DNA of 64,000 nucleotides from Ceratorhiza oryzae-sativae (GCA_030998015.1 JARWMV010000252.1:725324-789323); one strand, 5' to 3'; positions 11,935 to 25,000 are shown, numbered from the stretch's first letter. Made by a program: numbers and translations. The notes: a model not told the origin generated them from the letters alone.

Positions 11935-13879
11935 ACTTTGTTTCGTGTGTGTGTGTTATCTTCGATTTCATCCCAACTCGTATACCTGCACGCAGCATGC
12001 TTCATGGACATCGGCCACTTTCTAACTTCAAAAACCCAGATACCGTTTCGGGCATTGCATTCATTGTACTTGTACCTCACTTTCTGGATCGTTTGATTAT
12101 ACAACCCTCACGTCTCCCTCTCGGTCTGTTCGCATCTGTAATCTATGCATCTCGCTCGATAGTCGTTGCTTCTGCATACCTTCTATGCAGACATATACAC
12201 GTTCGCACTTTCCATCGTCTTGCTTTTTTTATTACTAAATGCTGGCTCTTACTCTTTAGGGACTTGGTAGCTTGGTATTAGTACTATCTTATTGTACTCG
12301 GGTTGCAGGGATTAACATGTAGTCGTTCACTAGCTGTCGCCGAGTGTCCCGTTCTAAAAATAGACCAGAGAGTGTGCTAGTGTATCGCCTTGCATTCCTA
12401 TTACCTCGCAGATAAATGTCAGCCATTAACTTACGGGATGGCTGCACCCATGAAGTCCGAATTACTATCATATTTGTGTTGCGTGTGTTCAACTTTAATT
12501 GACTGGCATCGAATTTGTGGGAATGGCCAAGCTGACTTGGGGCGGGCATCAACATCTTTTGAGAGCTGCCTGAATTGATCTCATAATCGCTGACACCAGA
12601 ATGTTTGGCAAACCAAATGAGATTCGGTCATGGATATAAGCTTGCTCTTTGAAATCCCCTTCGGCCTTGAAGTGAATACCCAGAGGTCGCGCATTCATCG
12701 GTCAGAGATGGTGTACGTAGTGTACTACCAAAAGTTGATTGGGTATCTCGGTTGAAACCTCCATCTCCGACTGAACTCAAATCCTTGAAGTCTACATAGC
12801 CGAACGAATTCCCCTTTCGCGCGCGTTTGACGTTGGCACAGCCGTTTCTGGGGGTTGACCGTACCGATAAAAATGGTGGCGTCGTCAGCCTCTTCCTCCC
12901 GAACGGCAAGCAAAAATACCTTCTTATCGCTAGCAGTTAAGTAACCTAAATATGACACACGAAAGAACAGCATCTAGTGCGCGTGTAACGCGTTTGGCCG
13001 TGGAACTAGCGACGCCGGGTCCAAGTGCCGTCGAGCCGAGGACCCGAGCCGAGAGACGCCGGTCGTCACAATCAAACACCGCCACCGCTACACGAGACCT
13101 GATTACCTTGACGACACCAAGAAGCACACCACATTCCACAGCTCGCTCGCCCTGAACGCATATAATTTGTTCAAAAATATTTGGGATATTGATCGAGACC
13201 TGAATTCATGTTATCCTGCCTCGCCCATGTCCTGTGGCGAGGGCTGAAGCTAATTCTGGATTAGAATTGGAAGCCCTGCGGTACCCGGCTCTTGGCGGAG
13301 AGCGACGGTTTCGTCTTTTAATTCACTGCCGCAAAGGAATCTCGGTACGTACGCGTGGGCATCTGGAGCTATAAGGCAACCGCCTCTCGTTTTTCGAGGC
13401 TTGCACTTGCTTCCCCCCTCTCTCCTATCCCTCGATTGGGATTTCACAGTCCACAACTTGACGGTTGCCTTTCGTTTTAAGTTTCACATTCAGTAAGTCG
13501 CTCGATCGCACGGCATCACATATCCTGTTGTCCTTCTTTGAATGGAATGTGTTCTGGCGGAGGTCCGAGGTGGACCGGGCTGACACCAGCAGGCTCGCCC
13601 CGCCCTCAATGGCTTCGCCATTTGAGGATGGGTAGTATAAGCACGTTTCGTCTGCCGGACGAAACAGGACCAATCCTGTTGCCTCCAATCTCGCCTAAAC
13701 CACGTTCTTTGCTCGTGTCTGGCCTCATTGTTGTGTCGTTAGCTGACTTCTTCCCTGATTGATCTGCGCGCCCTGACCATGGTCCTACCACACACTCTCT
13801 CTAATTATATCCCATTCCTGTCGACCATAACCAGCTTGGTTGATCCACCTTTCATTACTATTTTCTCACAATCTCGACG
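11935..13879. other. intergenic, no confident gene
   Basis: A possible small minus-strand gene at 12,628-13,139 was considered (open pieces with EEEADDATIFIGTVNP and GNSFGYVDFKDLSSVGDGG in adjoining frames) but no reliable splice pattern or family match was found. The rest shows nothing. The region before 13,880 should carry the AA9 promoter. Confidence 0.35.
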
Positions 13880-15074
13880 ATGATGTTTAAATCGACAACC
13901 TTTGCACTCTCGTCGCTGGTGCGACGTCGGTGCGTGCGCACGGATACGTCCAAAATGCCTCTATCGGCGGACAGATCTATCAAGCCTTTCATCCGTTTGA
14001 GGATCCGTACGCGAGTCCCGTTCCGCAGACCGTCGTGCGCAAGGTCGCAGACGACGGGCCAAGTGCGTTTTATTCCTTTGTTTATTGTTTTTCTCACGTG
14101 GACTTATTTGGCCATAATAGTTAATTTTGATGCTGCCGAGTTGACGTGTAACAAAAACGGACAGCAGGGGAACGGGGCGACTGCTACGGTTGCAGCTGGT
14201 CAGGATGTGACTTGGACGATGAACCGGTGGCCGGATGATCACAAGGGTCCGGTCTCGGTTTACATGGCCAGTGAGTTGTGTTCTAGTGCTTTTACCGACT
14301 GGTTTATTGATTTGGTTTGATAGACTGTAATGGTGACTGCGACTCGTTTGATGGATCCGGCAACTCCTGGTTCAAGATCTCGAGTGAAGGGTTGATCGAC
14401 GCCAGCAAGTTCTTTTGGGCGTCGGACAAGCTCATCCAGGCCGGAAACTCGTGGACCCAAACGATTCCTGCAAACATCCAGGCCGGAAACTATCTCATGA
14501 GGCTCGAACTCCTGGCCCTCCATTCTGCTGGGGCTCCTCAGTTTTATCCGAGCTGCACCCAGCTGACGATAACTGGCGGTGGAAACGGTACGCCAGGAGC
14601 GAACGAGCTGGTGTCTATTCCAGGCGTTTATAAGCAGGGAGATCAGGCTATCTTTGGAGGTGTGTGGTCTTGGTGATGTTTGAGTTTATCCAGGGTTTTA
14701 ATTATTCAAACCTAGATATTTGGAATTCGCCTCAGAGCTGGCCCCAGGTCGGGCCCGACGTTGCCGCGTTTGTCCAAGGTGGACAGGCTCCGGCTCCTGC
14801 ACCGAGTTCGAGCGTTCCAGCACCGACTTCTCCTTCTTCTTCTGCTGCTGCGCCCACCTCGAGTGACCCTGCGTCAAGCTCTGACCCGGCGCCCACATCC
14901 GCCGATCCTGAGACGAGCAGCGCCCCGACCTCGACGCGGTCTCATCGTTCGAGCACGCCCAAGCCGACAGCTACCCACAAGGTGTGCAGGCGCAAGGTCG
15001 CGATTGTGAAGAAGAACAGCCATGCGGCCAAGAGGGATCGCATCATGCGGCCGTTTGGAAAGAGGAGGCTATGA
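13880..15074 (+). CDS. AA9 lytic polysaccharide monooxygenase (formerly GH61)
   Basis: Copper enzyme that oxidatively cleaves cellulose or related glucans outside the cell. After signal cleavage the mature protein would start HGYVQNASIGG (His at 13,939), the copper-binding N-terminal His of the family; the second His is in DDHKGPV, and HSAGAPQFYPSC carries the axial Tyr and the conserved Gln. Introns at 14063-14120 and 14271-14323 are clear; a third junction near 14,660-14,695 would need an unusually short intron (about 32 nt). The signal peptide starting at ATG 13,880 is in a different frame from the mature protein (one base short somewhere in about 13,905-13,935). The C-terminus has no CBM1; it is a Ser/Pro/Thr-rich linker followed by a basic tail ending FGKRRL. 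Confidence 0.88.
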
Positions 15075-16311
15075 GTTTGCCTCGTTTCTGTCGTTGCCTG
15101 ATGCGATATGTGGATACCCCCTCTTGCCGTTTTTTGTTTTCTGGTTTATCCTCCCACATGTTCCTTTTTTTTGCCGTCGTTTTTCTCGCTGTGGGTAGCT
15201 GGACTATTTAGTTTTGGCCTCGTGTATGGAGATATAGATAAATAAGTGAACAAGGAGGTTTTATTTATATTTCAACCACGGGCCTGTCGATCTAGAACGC
15301 GTTCAGCCTCTGGGGAAGAAGGCATGTTTAGACGCTCGTCGAGCGTCGGCACGTTCCAGATCGAGTGACGAGAACTCGGTCAGGGAGTAAACACGTAAAG
15401 GCTGGCCGACATAACCGTTCATTTTATATGATTTCGGAGTTTACCCCTCGGCGCGGGGCGACACGATGCTGATGGCGCAGTCGGGAACGCGGCCATCTTA
15501 CTTTGTTTGGCAAAACGAGTTCCTAGTTGTCGACATCGCATTTGCGACGGAACTTTTGTCCATTGGCGCTAAGAATTGACAGTGTCGGTCGTTACTCCAA
15601 AGGTGGAGGATCCTATCGATTGACGGGGCTGGCAGGTTCTCTCGTTCCTGTGAGAGCCCCGACCGCGTTTTCATCTGCCTTGCTGCCTCGTTGCTCATTC
15701 CACGTCGCCAAAGCGAAGAAGGAAAAAACAACTTTGTTCGGCGAGTCAAAGGGTGTTGCCATGCAAATATATGTTCAGGATCGCCAAGCCCACCGCGTGT
15801 TCTGTCGATCAGGCGGCCGGGAGTCGGGTGGAGAGGGCATCGGAAGGCATGACGAGCATGACGTATGTCGCAGTAGTAGTGGGTCTATGCGCCAGCAGCA
15901 GCAAGCGAGAAATACAGGATTTATTTTAGACTTGAAAAAAAGGCTGGGCAGTGCGACTCGGTCTCACCATCAGGACAGATCACCGGGAGCGCATACACAC
16001 GGTACCGGATGCTGGCACCCGATTGGCTGGCAGGCGTGGTGATTAAAATCGGTGAGAGGAACCCGAATTGGGTGAAGCGATGACGCTGCCCACGCGTGCG
16101 CAAACAACGGAAAAGAACAAGGGGCCACCCCGCTGCTGTTCGTGACGACCACGACCGCCTCCCCGACGCTCCATCCTTCTCCCACCCTCCCCCACGATCC
16201 GTGCGCGCGCGGCGTGCTGCACACCTCCGCGGCGAAGACGAACTGGGCGACGATCCCTGACCCTGCCCAGCCGACCACGACCAACGACACCCGCGCACCG
16301 CCCGACCGATC
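15075..16311. other. intergenic, no gene seen
   Basis: AA9 3' flank and chitin synthase promoter. A long Pro/Gly-coding shadow lies on the minus strand near 16,000-16,500 but it follows the opposite strand of the chitin synthase N-terminus and is not taken as a gene. Confidence 0.45.
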
Positions 16312-19300
16312 ATGAGCAGCGCACGGCCGCCTAGAGCCGCCCCGCCGCGTTCCTCGTCGCAACCTCCTCCTCCGCCGCCGCCCCCCCAGGCGAGCGTATC
16401 GTTCTCCAAAGACCAACATGCACTGCCTGCGACACCCCACGAAGTTGAAGACCACGGCGCGGACATGCGCCGCAAGAAGAGTCTCGTCCGTCCCGATCGC
16501 GAAAAGATAGAGCCCGGCCACCGGCAGTGGCACTACCGAAATCATGTCTCCGACGGCGGGCGCGTCGCCGTCATGCCCTCGGGTTCGTTTTCCCTCGACT
16601 TCACCGGGTGTGCCGTGTTGAGTTTTTGCCTGTTTTTCTAGCGACGGGAAATGCGCCCCAGGGTGGCTTGCGCCGGGGCAAGTCTCTGCTCGGGCGAGAC
16701 GAGGAGATCGGGGAGGCCGGGCTGTTCAAGCGTTCTGCCAACACTCTCAAGCGCAAACAGGGCCCGTCTGCCCAGGGCGGCCCGACCCCTAACCTCGACG
16801 ATGCCTCGGAAAAGACGAAGCGCGGGTGCTTTAGCAATATCGGCCCCGGTCCAAAAGATTGCTGGTTCATCTACTGTTACATCATCACCTGCTGCGTGCC
16901 CCGTTTTCTGCTTACGTCTTGTGGCATCCGAACGCCCGAGCAGCAGCGTGCCTGGCGCGAGAAGATCGGCCTGCTCAGCATCATCATGACTCTCATGGGC
17001 GCCGTCGGTTTCATCACTTTTGGGTTCACCCAGACGGTCTGCAGCAAACCTGCCCCACGCATTCCGGCCTATGGGATTGGCAACGGTACCGTTATTATCC
17101 ACGGATTTGCTTATGATCTCGCCGACTGGAAGCACCCGAAGGCAGCCCCGTATTTTGATGGCACGACTTCTCCACTCTATGCTGGTGACATGCCCGCCGG
17201 AGGAATGGACGCGTCTTTTCTCTTCCAGATCCCCAACGACAAGTGCTCGGGCCTCTTGTCCGTTCCGAGCGGAAGCAGCATTTCGAACACCGGCGGTGTC
17301 CCTCAATGGGTGTTTCCGTGCAATGTTTCAGCACATTTGGAGCCAACAAGGCCAATTTGACGGGTTATACATCGAGTAAATACTGCCATACCGGCACCAA
17401 CTCGCGTCAACAGCTCTCGCGGCTCGGCAGCCGCCGCAGCGTCGTTTATTACAGCTGGGAACAAGTAGCCGCCTCTAACCGAAGTCTCGCGGTGTACGAG
17501 TCGTAAGTGATGAACCACTTTCGTCATCGCTGCCTGACTAAGCACCCTCATAGGACCGTCTTGGACCTCGACCTTCTTGATTGGCTCGACAAGTCCCAGG
17601 TTCAGGTTCCACAGCTCTTCCTTGACATTCAGAATAATGCCGCCAATGCCTCGTTTGCCGGTCGTGACATGACCATGCACATCTATCGCCAGTCCCAGAA
17701 GCGTTACGCTCAATGTCTCCAGGACCTTATTACTGTCGGGTTTATCGATACGAAGACCGTCGGATGTGTTGCATCTGACGTTGTCCTCTACGTTTCTCTC
17801 GTGTTCATTATCGGTGTTGTGAGTATCAAGTTTGCCATGGCCGTCATCTTTGGCTGGTTCCTCTCCTGGAGGCTCGGTAGCTTTGGCAAGGAGACGTATG
17901 CGGAACGAATGCAGCGCTCTCAGGCGATTGAGAACTGGACAGACGATATTTACCGACCTGCGCCTGGTGCCTACCGCCCCAACGCGAACCAAGGCAAATG
18001 GGGCGCAGCAGGAAAGGACAAGAAGCAATTCTTGCCTTCGACTTCTCGCTTCTCACGCGCCGAAGGCACCAAGGGTGCTAATGCACGCCCGACGACGACC
18101 TATGGCGAGACGACTTACCGACGCGCAAACACTGGCCCAACCGCTGTGTCCTCAACCCCCAGCTCGTATGGCAAAAACCTCCCTGTGCTGCATCATACTC
18201 CGCCGGATTCCCCCGCTTTCCGTGCAAGCCGCAGCTCGACGTCGCTCCCATATCCCGATGGATCTGGTTCGGAAGTCCACGGTGGCATGACTAATGCTTG
18301 CCCGTTCCCGCTCTACAATGTCATCCCCCAACCTCCCCAGGATTACGAACCGTTCAACTTCCCATTGGCTCATACGATCTGTCTTGTTACCGCCTATTCC
18401 GAATCTGTCGAAGGTCTGCGTACTACCCTAGACTCGCTTGCGACAACCGACTATCCCAACTCTCACAAGCTCATCCTCGTTATCGCCGATGGACTGGTCA
18501 AGGGCTCTGGCAACACGTTGACGACCCCCGATATTGTGCTGAGCATGATGTCCGACTTGGTTGTACCCAGGGATGAGGTCGAGCCGCATTCGTATGTTGC
18601 CATTGCAGATGGACACAAGCGACACAACATGGCCAAGGTTTACGCCGGGTTTTACAAGTATGATTCGGCAACTGTTGAACGGAGCAAGCAGCAAAAGGTC
18701 CCGATCGTCCTTGTGGCCAAGTGCGGCAATCCTTTGGAAGCCGGCGAGGCCAAACCCGGTAACCGCGGGAAGCGTGACAGTCAGATTGTGTTGATGGCGT
18801 TCTTGCAAAAGGTAGGGATGCACAGGTCCGAATTTGGTAAAGATTTATTAATCGGAGAACTAGGTTATGTTTGACGAACGCATGACGACCTTTGAGTATG
18901 AGTTCTTCAACTCAATTTGGCGTGTGACTGGCGTTAGCCCCGACCGTTATGAAATCGTGCTTTGCGTCGATGCCGATACCAAGGTTTTCCCGGATAGCTT
19001 GACGCGCATGGTGAGCTGCATGGTACACGACGAGGAGATCATGGGTCTTTGCGGCGAAACGAAGATTGCGAACAAGGCCGAGACTTGGGTTACTATGATT
19101 CAGGGTAAGCACCCCCCTTAGAAAAATGAAACCGGTTGTTGATTAGGCAATAGTGTTCGAGTACTACATTTCTCACCATTTGACCAAGGCCTTCGAGTCT
19201 ATGTTTGGTGGTGTTACTTGTTTGCCCGGCTGTTTCTCGATCTATCGTATCAAGGCACCTAAAGGTCGCACCGGCTACTGGGTCCCGATCTTGGCTAACC

Positions 19301-20933
19301 CGGACATCGTGGAGCACTACTCGGAGAACATTGTCGACACGCTTCACAAGAAGAACTTGTTGTTGCTCGGAGAGGATCGTTATTTGACCACACTCATGTT
19401 GAAGACGTTCCCGAAGCGCAAGATGGTTTTCTGCCCTCAGTGAGTCTTGTTGTGCTTTCCAGCGGGACAAAGCACTGATGCAAGGGTTTGTAGGGCTGTT
19501 TGCAAGACGATTGTCCCGGATACCTTTAGCGTGTTGCTGAGTCAACGTCGCCGTTGGATCAACTCGACTATTCACAACTTGGCCGAACTCGTGTTGGTTC
19601 GCGACCTGTGCGGCACGTTCTGTTTCTCGATGCAGTTCGTCGTGTTCATGGAGCTGGCTGGTACCCTCGTTCTTCCCGCCGCGATCTCGTTTACGCTTTA
19701 CCTGATCATCATCTCGATCCTCCCCCAAACTAACCCCAAGCCTGTCATCCCGCTCGTCCTGCTCGGTATCATTCTTGGTTTGCCCGGCCTGTTGATTGTC
19801 GTGACGTCACGCAAGGTGGCGTACCTCGGGTGGATGATTGTCTATCTCCTCTCGCTTCCAATCTGGAACTTTGTCCTTCCAGCATACGCGTTTTGGCATT
19901 TCGACGACTTCTCGTGGGGTCAAACCCGTATGGTTGCAGGCGAAAAGAAGGAGCAAGGACATGGTGACAAGGACGGAGAGTTTGACAGTTCTCATATCGT
20001 TATGAAGCGTGGGCCGAATTTGAGCGTGACCGGCGGTTCAGGTTGAACGGTGGCAACTTGACGATAGCAGGCAGTCGCGACTCGTACGACATGCGCGCAT
20101 CGCCGAAGCGGGAAAGCAATCGCTACTCGACGGGTAGCACCAACGAGACATACTTTTCGGGGAACAACGCCACGCGTATTAGGGATGATGCATCGGTTGA
20201 ACCGTCTACGACTGGCGAGAACTACTACCGCCCACGCGACAACTCGCCACTGGTCATGCTTCCTGCACCTTTGGCTGTAGCTTCTCGACCAGCCGCTGGT
20301 TCTCCATCCGGCTTCCGTGGTGGACCTAGGGACGTCTCTCCGGCTTCTAGCGCTTCGCCACTGACCAGGAGCGTCGAGGACGACAACGCACGCGATTCGA
20401 TTGGTGCACGCCCCTATATGGTCGAGAATTCGAGCGCGAGGCCGTTGTTGCAAGAGTCGAGTTCGGGCGAGGGTGCGTCGTGGGGACCCGGACCAAACCC
20501 GTACAGGTGGAGCGGTCAGCCTGACAATTCATACAATGATCACGATGGGTTCTTTGGCGGCGACGCCTCCGAGGCCCGACCTGGTTCATCCAATCGACAG
20601 TCTCAACCTGCACCAGCAAGGCAACCTCGACAACAGACCCAGCCTCAACCCCAAGGACGTGGTGTCAGTCTCGTCGATCACGGCCCGGTCAACGCGCCGG
20701 ATGGCGTCAAGCGTCATGCGAAGCGGAGACAATCGACGCAGCCGCCTGTTACAGCGAATACTGCGACTGGTGGCGCACCCAGCGGTGGGAACAGGCGCGC
20801 TTCACGAGGGTCGGGTCTACCTCCCCAAGCGCAAGCGCAACCTGGCCAATATTCACTCCCGCCGGGTGCCGCACCGCCGAATCCGCGTGGAATGGAAGCC
20901 CTTATGCAAGATACCAGTGAACATAGGTATTGA
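16312..20933 (+). CDS. CHS3: chitin synthase, class IV type (Chs3-like), with two single-base frame breaks
   Basis: Makes chitin from UDP-GlcNAc at the plasma membrane. Exons 16312-16582, 16642-17502, 17554-18811, 18864-19104, 19154-19439 and 19494-20933, all introns GT-AG of 49-59 nt. Order of parts: Pro-rich N-terminus, HYRNHV, paired membrane helices, a cytochrome-b5-like luminal region, another helix, then the GT2 catalytic core with [35 protein letters not shown] and QRRRW, then C-terminal helices ending DFSWGQTR. A long Gln/Pro/Arg-rich tail of about 300 aa follows. Two one-base gaps interrupt it: near 17,323 (CNV to FSTFGANK) and at 20,010 (MKR to [10 protein letters not shown], a motif usual in this class). 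With one base added at each point the length is about 1,452 aa. Most likely sequence errors; if real, the gene is broken. Confidence 0.9.
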
Positions 20934-21663
20934 TTTGGACTAGACGTTGATAAACGAATTTCTGCTGGACATTACCCCTCACTTTTCATTTTTCTCATTT
21001 CCAACAAGACTCTTGCCTCGCCTGTTCTGTTGCCCTAAATGAACCGAGTGACGATGAGATTTGGATGATACTACACAAGCGCATTGTAGTTAAAAGTCGT
21101 GTTCTTCTACCTTCTTGGTTATATGACATTTTATATCGTAGTTTTCTTTCTTTTTCCTTGTTGTCACTCCTTTTAGTAGTTGTCAGGGTGGTGTTTCTAT
21201 TTTTTTCTACAATCTGAACTTTTTTTGGTTGGTGAGATTATATACTGCTACCTATTCTTCTCACTGAGTTGCTGTCTTGCGTGAGCCCGAGGACTTTGGA
21301 GGGGGAGTGTTATACAATAGATTTTATTCATGTGTGGCTCTTGGTCATGTTAAAATTACATATGTTTCTACCACGGTATGTCATTGAACGTCTCTAGCGT
21401 CAGTCTGGATACATTCCTTGGATACGAAGATGATGCAGCAACATTCCCCCGGAATTGAATTGAATTATCGTCCTCAGTCATACCTCACGGTATACCCGAC
21501 AGCATGTTAAGCTATCCTGTAAGATTAAAACTCAAAATTTATCGCTTATATCGGCTGGATTGGGTCTCTTATCCTATAAACGAATGACGTTCGAACTCTG
21601 GATCAAACATGTGAGGCAAGAACCACTCAGCACCGTTAGGCCAAGTAGAGCCCAACATCGCCT
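20934..21663. other. intergenic with a repeat fragment
   Basis: Chitin synthase 3' flank, then repeat Y at 21,178-21,425 (separate entry). No gene seen; the segmental duplication starts near 21,664. Confidence 0.5.
21178..21425 (+). repeat. repeat Y, uninterrupted copy
   Basis: About 248 bp whose first part (TTGTCAGGGTGGTGTTTCT to GAGTTGCTGTCTTG) recurs at about 33,579-33,672 and whose second part (GAGTGTTATACAATAGATTT to CACATTCCTT) recurs at about 40,069-40,185. The copy in the transposon nest was therefore split by an insertion of about 6.4 kb, while this one is whole. No coding potential. Confidence 0.75.
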
Positions 21664-22014
21664 TATTCTTAGCTGCTTGGGCTGCTCGCTTCGAGATGCA
21701 TCGGGGTCTCAATAATACACGGATATTCTTATGATTTCGTTTGTGCTATGTTACATGTCGGTGATAGGTTGAACAGAGTAATGCGAATTGTGCCAAGATG
21801 TATACAGTACGGCGATGTGCTTCTTGAATAGATCATCTGTGTCAAGCCGATGCGAATTGCCAGAATGATTAGAGCCATACTTTATTATTTCGAGACGGGT
21901 AGCGGCGGCTGAAGGGCCAAGGTACGGTTCAGAAACGATCAGTTCATTCTGACACCACCAGAACGTACTCGATTAGACAGCGCCCGGTATATCAAGGAAG
22001 CCGTGGGTCGAGCT

Positions 22015-25000
22015 TCAGGGGGTAGGATTCCAACAGCTCATAAGCAGCGCCCATACATCATCCTGCGACAATAGTTCCTTTGGACGCTTCGGTAGTAGCC
22101 CTTGAGACAGTGCCATTATGACGGCTGTATCGGCTCTATATTCCGAATATGGCAACCTACTAGTAAATATTTCCTGTATTCGCGCTCAGTAAAACCCTCC
22201 TCGAGCACGCAGACCAACTCACCAGGATAGTCTGAATAAAATAAAACAAAACACATTATTACACGATGCTTCACTTGCTGCGTAAACATACCATGCCAAG
22301 CGCATATATGTCCGTTTGCGTTGTCCTAAGGGCAACCAGAGTCGATTCCTCCTCCTCGTCCGGTAAAAGTAGCTCTGGAGCCTTTTGGGAATGAGCTTAA
22401 CAATCAATCGCTTCCGTTTTTCTTCACACTTACCATCCACCTTAGAGTCCCACCCCCCACGTTTGTGGTTTCCGTAAACGCAAGACTGTACTTGGATAAA
22501 AGCGAGTGATCAAAGTCACTGAGTTTCGGAATGCCGTTCTGGTCGACCAGGACGTTTCGCTACGCACTCTGTTATGATTTTATAGCCGGAAAATTAATGT
22601 GTTCTTACAGCTTTGAGATCTCCATGCACCTATATTGTATAGGTCAATTAAAAGAAACACGGGAACAAATGAAGCATGTACCATTCCGATGTCATGAAGA
22701 TATGCAACGCCGTGAGCGACATGCGTGGACTGTTTGAAAATTCGAACAATCAGCTTGGTTTCCTAAGACCACGAGGTGTTATGAGCGAACCATTTCATGT
22801 CTGTTGACACCTGGGTTATTCTGTAGGTAGGTCTCCATATTTCCATTGGTCATCCACGATGATACCATGCCCAAACATCCTCGAAACATGATTATACCCA
22901 TCAGCGGTTGGATGTTCTCGTGCTTCGCTTTTGACCAGATGTATATTTCACGCATTGCACGCTTCGTTAAATGCCATAAGCTTGTGGATTAGCATGTTGC
23001 TGATGGAAATATTTACCTTGAGAGCCTTAGGTGCTGTTTCTTCAATCAACATGTGGCGCCTGAGAGCTTTGATCGCGACGGTCGTTCCATTCCGGAGCTT
23101 CCCACAATACACATCGCCAAAGGCTCCCCCATAGATCGCGGAATGAGACTGAGCTTCGGGATCCATTTCTGAAGTGAGATCTACACATCCATGGGCCAAG
23201 AGGCGATTGAACATTTCTCGAAGAGACTGGTGATGGCGTAAGTGTGAATAAACCAGAAGCGGACTGTCATTGAGCTCACCATGCTACTGGACGCGATCTT
23301 GATTGATGCCTCGTCCAGCGGTTGCATACTCAATAAAGGCGATATCTTAGTGAACTTTTTGCGAAGACTGGCCACCCGCTCAGGGGCTTCCATCTCCTTT
23401 GCGGCAGCTTTTGTGTACCATTTGATAGCCTCCCGGGGATCAGCGTGAACACCCACACCCATCTCTGAGTAGAATCCCATGGTAAACATTCCAAATGCCG
23501 AACCCCCGTTCGCGGCTCGTCGCGCGAATCTCATGGCAAATTCTATGTTCTTCTCAAATTGGCCCTCGGCACCGCGTAGGTACCATTTGGATAGCGCCAT
23601 GTTTGCCTCGACCATCCCCCTTTGACTGGCAGCCAAGTAGTATTTCACCGACAGTTTGGGATCGTAGTCGCAGCCCATTTCAGTGTGTCCGTGAGCCCTG
23701 CCCATTCTGTACAATGCCTGTCCGAATCCAAGGTGAGAAGAACACTGAATGTATCTCCGCGCTTCAGACAATGGGGTTCGCCGGTGACTTGACGTGGGTT
23801 TGGATATGGCTTGTTCTAATACCGAGGGTTGTAGTGTTACGCCCGGAAATTCGTTCAGAAGGATGATAGCAAAGACATATGGCGGGTGGGGGCATTCGAT
23901 TGTTGCATGATCGGCAGCCTCCCGGAATAACTCTAATGCCAACGGTATATTGACAGGTAAGCCTAGCTCGCCAAGAAGATGAGCATTGCCTAAGCGCTGG
24001 ATGAAAAGGTTCAACCCGATTCATATGAGTGTATCGAAACGAGGAAATAAACCCACGTAGAGACAATTTGTTTCTTTGAACTTAGCCCCGTACTCAAACA
24101 ACTCTTTTGCGCTGTCTAGAGACTGGGAGTTTTCGGAAGCTTGACCAAGCCGAAACCACCCTGCTGGATACCCCATTTTTGCCGCCGCTTCAAAGTCGTC
24201 AAATGCGGCTCTTGGGTCATGCGGAATCTTTTCAGCGAATCTGCCACTCGCTCTAAGTGTGCCCCGCAAATACAGTGCTTCAGCAACATAAACAGGAACA
24301 TGCGCTATGCTTTCGATCGACCATACCGATGAGACAGTCATAATGTATCGAATGGCCACGTCTGTGAGGTCTTGAAGCGAGGGATGTATTGTAGTCCCTG
24401 GATAATCAGACTCCGGATTGGGCAGAATGCGGTCCACTAACGCGAGCACTAACTTGCTCCACGCAACGATGCCTGCCGAGTCGGTTAGTGTGCTCTCCGC
24501 TGCGACTAGGCTAGACAGCGTTGCCATTGGAGCAATGATATCAGAAAATTCTTGCTCATCAAGCGCTGAAAGCGGAGCAGATGTCCGACGCCTAGGTCGA
24601 AGAGTTTCAGGTCCGAAAACTGGAGGTATGTTTATGGTCGGGCGTGTGCGATTATTAGGTGGATTCACACGTAAGTTCTGGTTCACTTCGCGCGAGGTTT
24701 GAGTACGCCTTCCGGTTGCCGAAGCTCGTTCCAACTCTTCTGTCTTTCCTAATGGGGTCTTATTATTAACCTTTGATGTGGCATGAAGTGTTGATTTAGA
24801 AGTTGATTTTTGTAGAGGTGTAGCTTGGGACTGGGGAAGGGAAGACGGTGACGACATGATGGACGTCTGGGAGCTATTCGACTTGAAGGACTTGGGAGAA
24901 TCCGGTAATGTTGGTGAAGAAGTCCCATTATCGGAGGACAAAGAGGGTGCACGGTTGCTCTTGAAACGCTTTGAGAGCTCCGAAGCTCGCTGTTTCTATA

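Noticed and set aside
12628..13139. Possible small minus-strand gene.
   Set aside because: Two adjoining frames read plausibly but no splice sites join them and no family was recognised; kept out of the gene list.
15921..16545. Two long minus-strand open frames opposite the chitin synthase start.
   Set aside because: Gly/Arg-rich shadows of a GC-rich, Pro-coding plus-strand exon; no start context, exon chain or motif.
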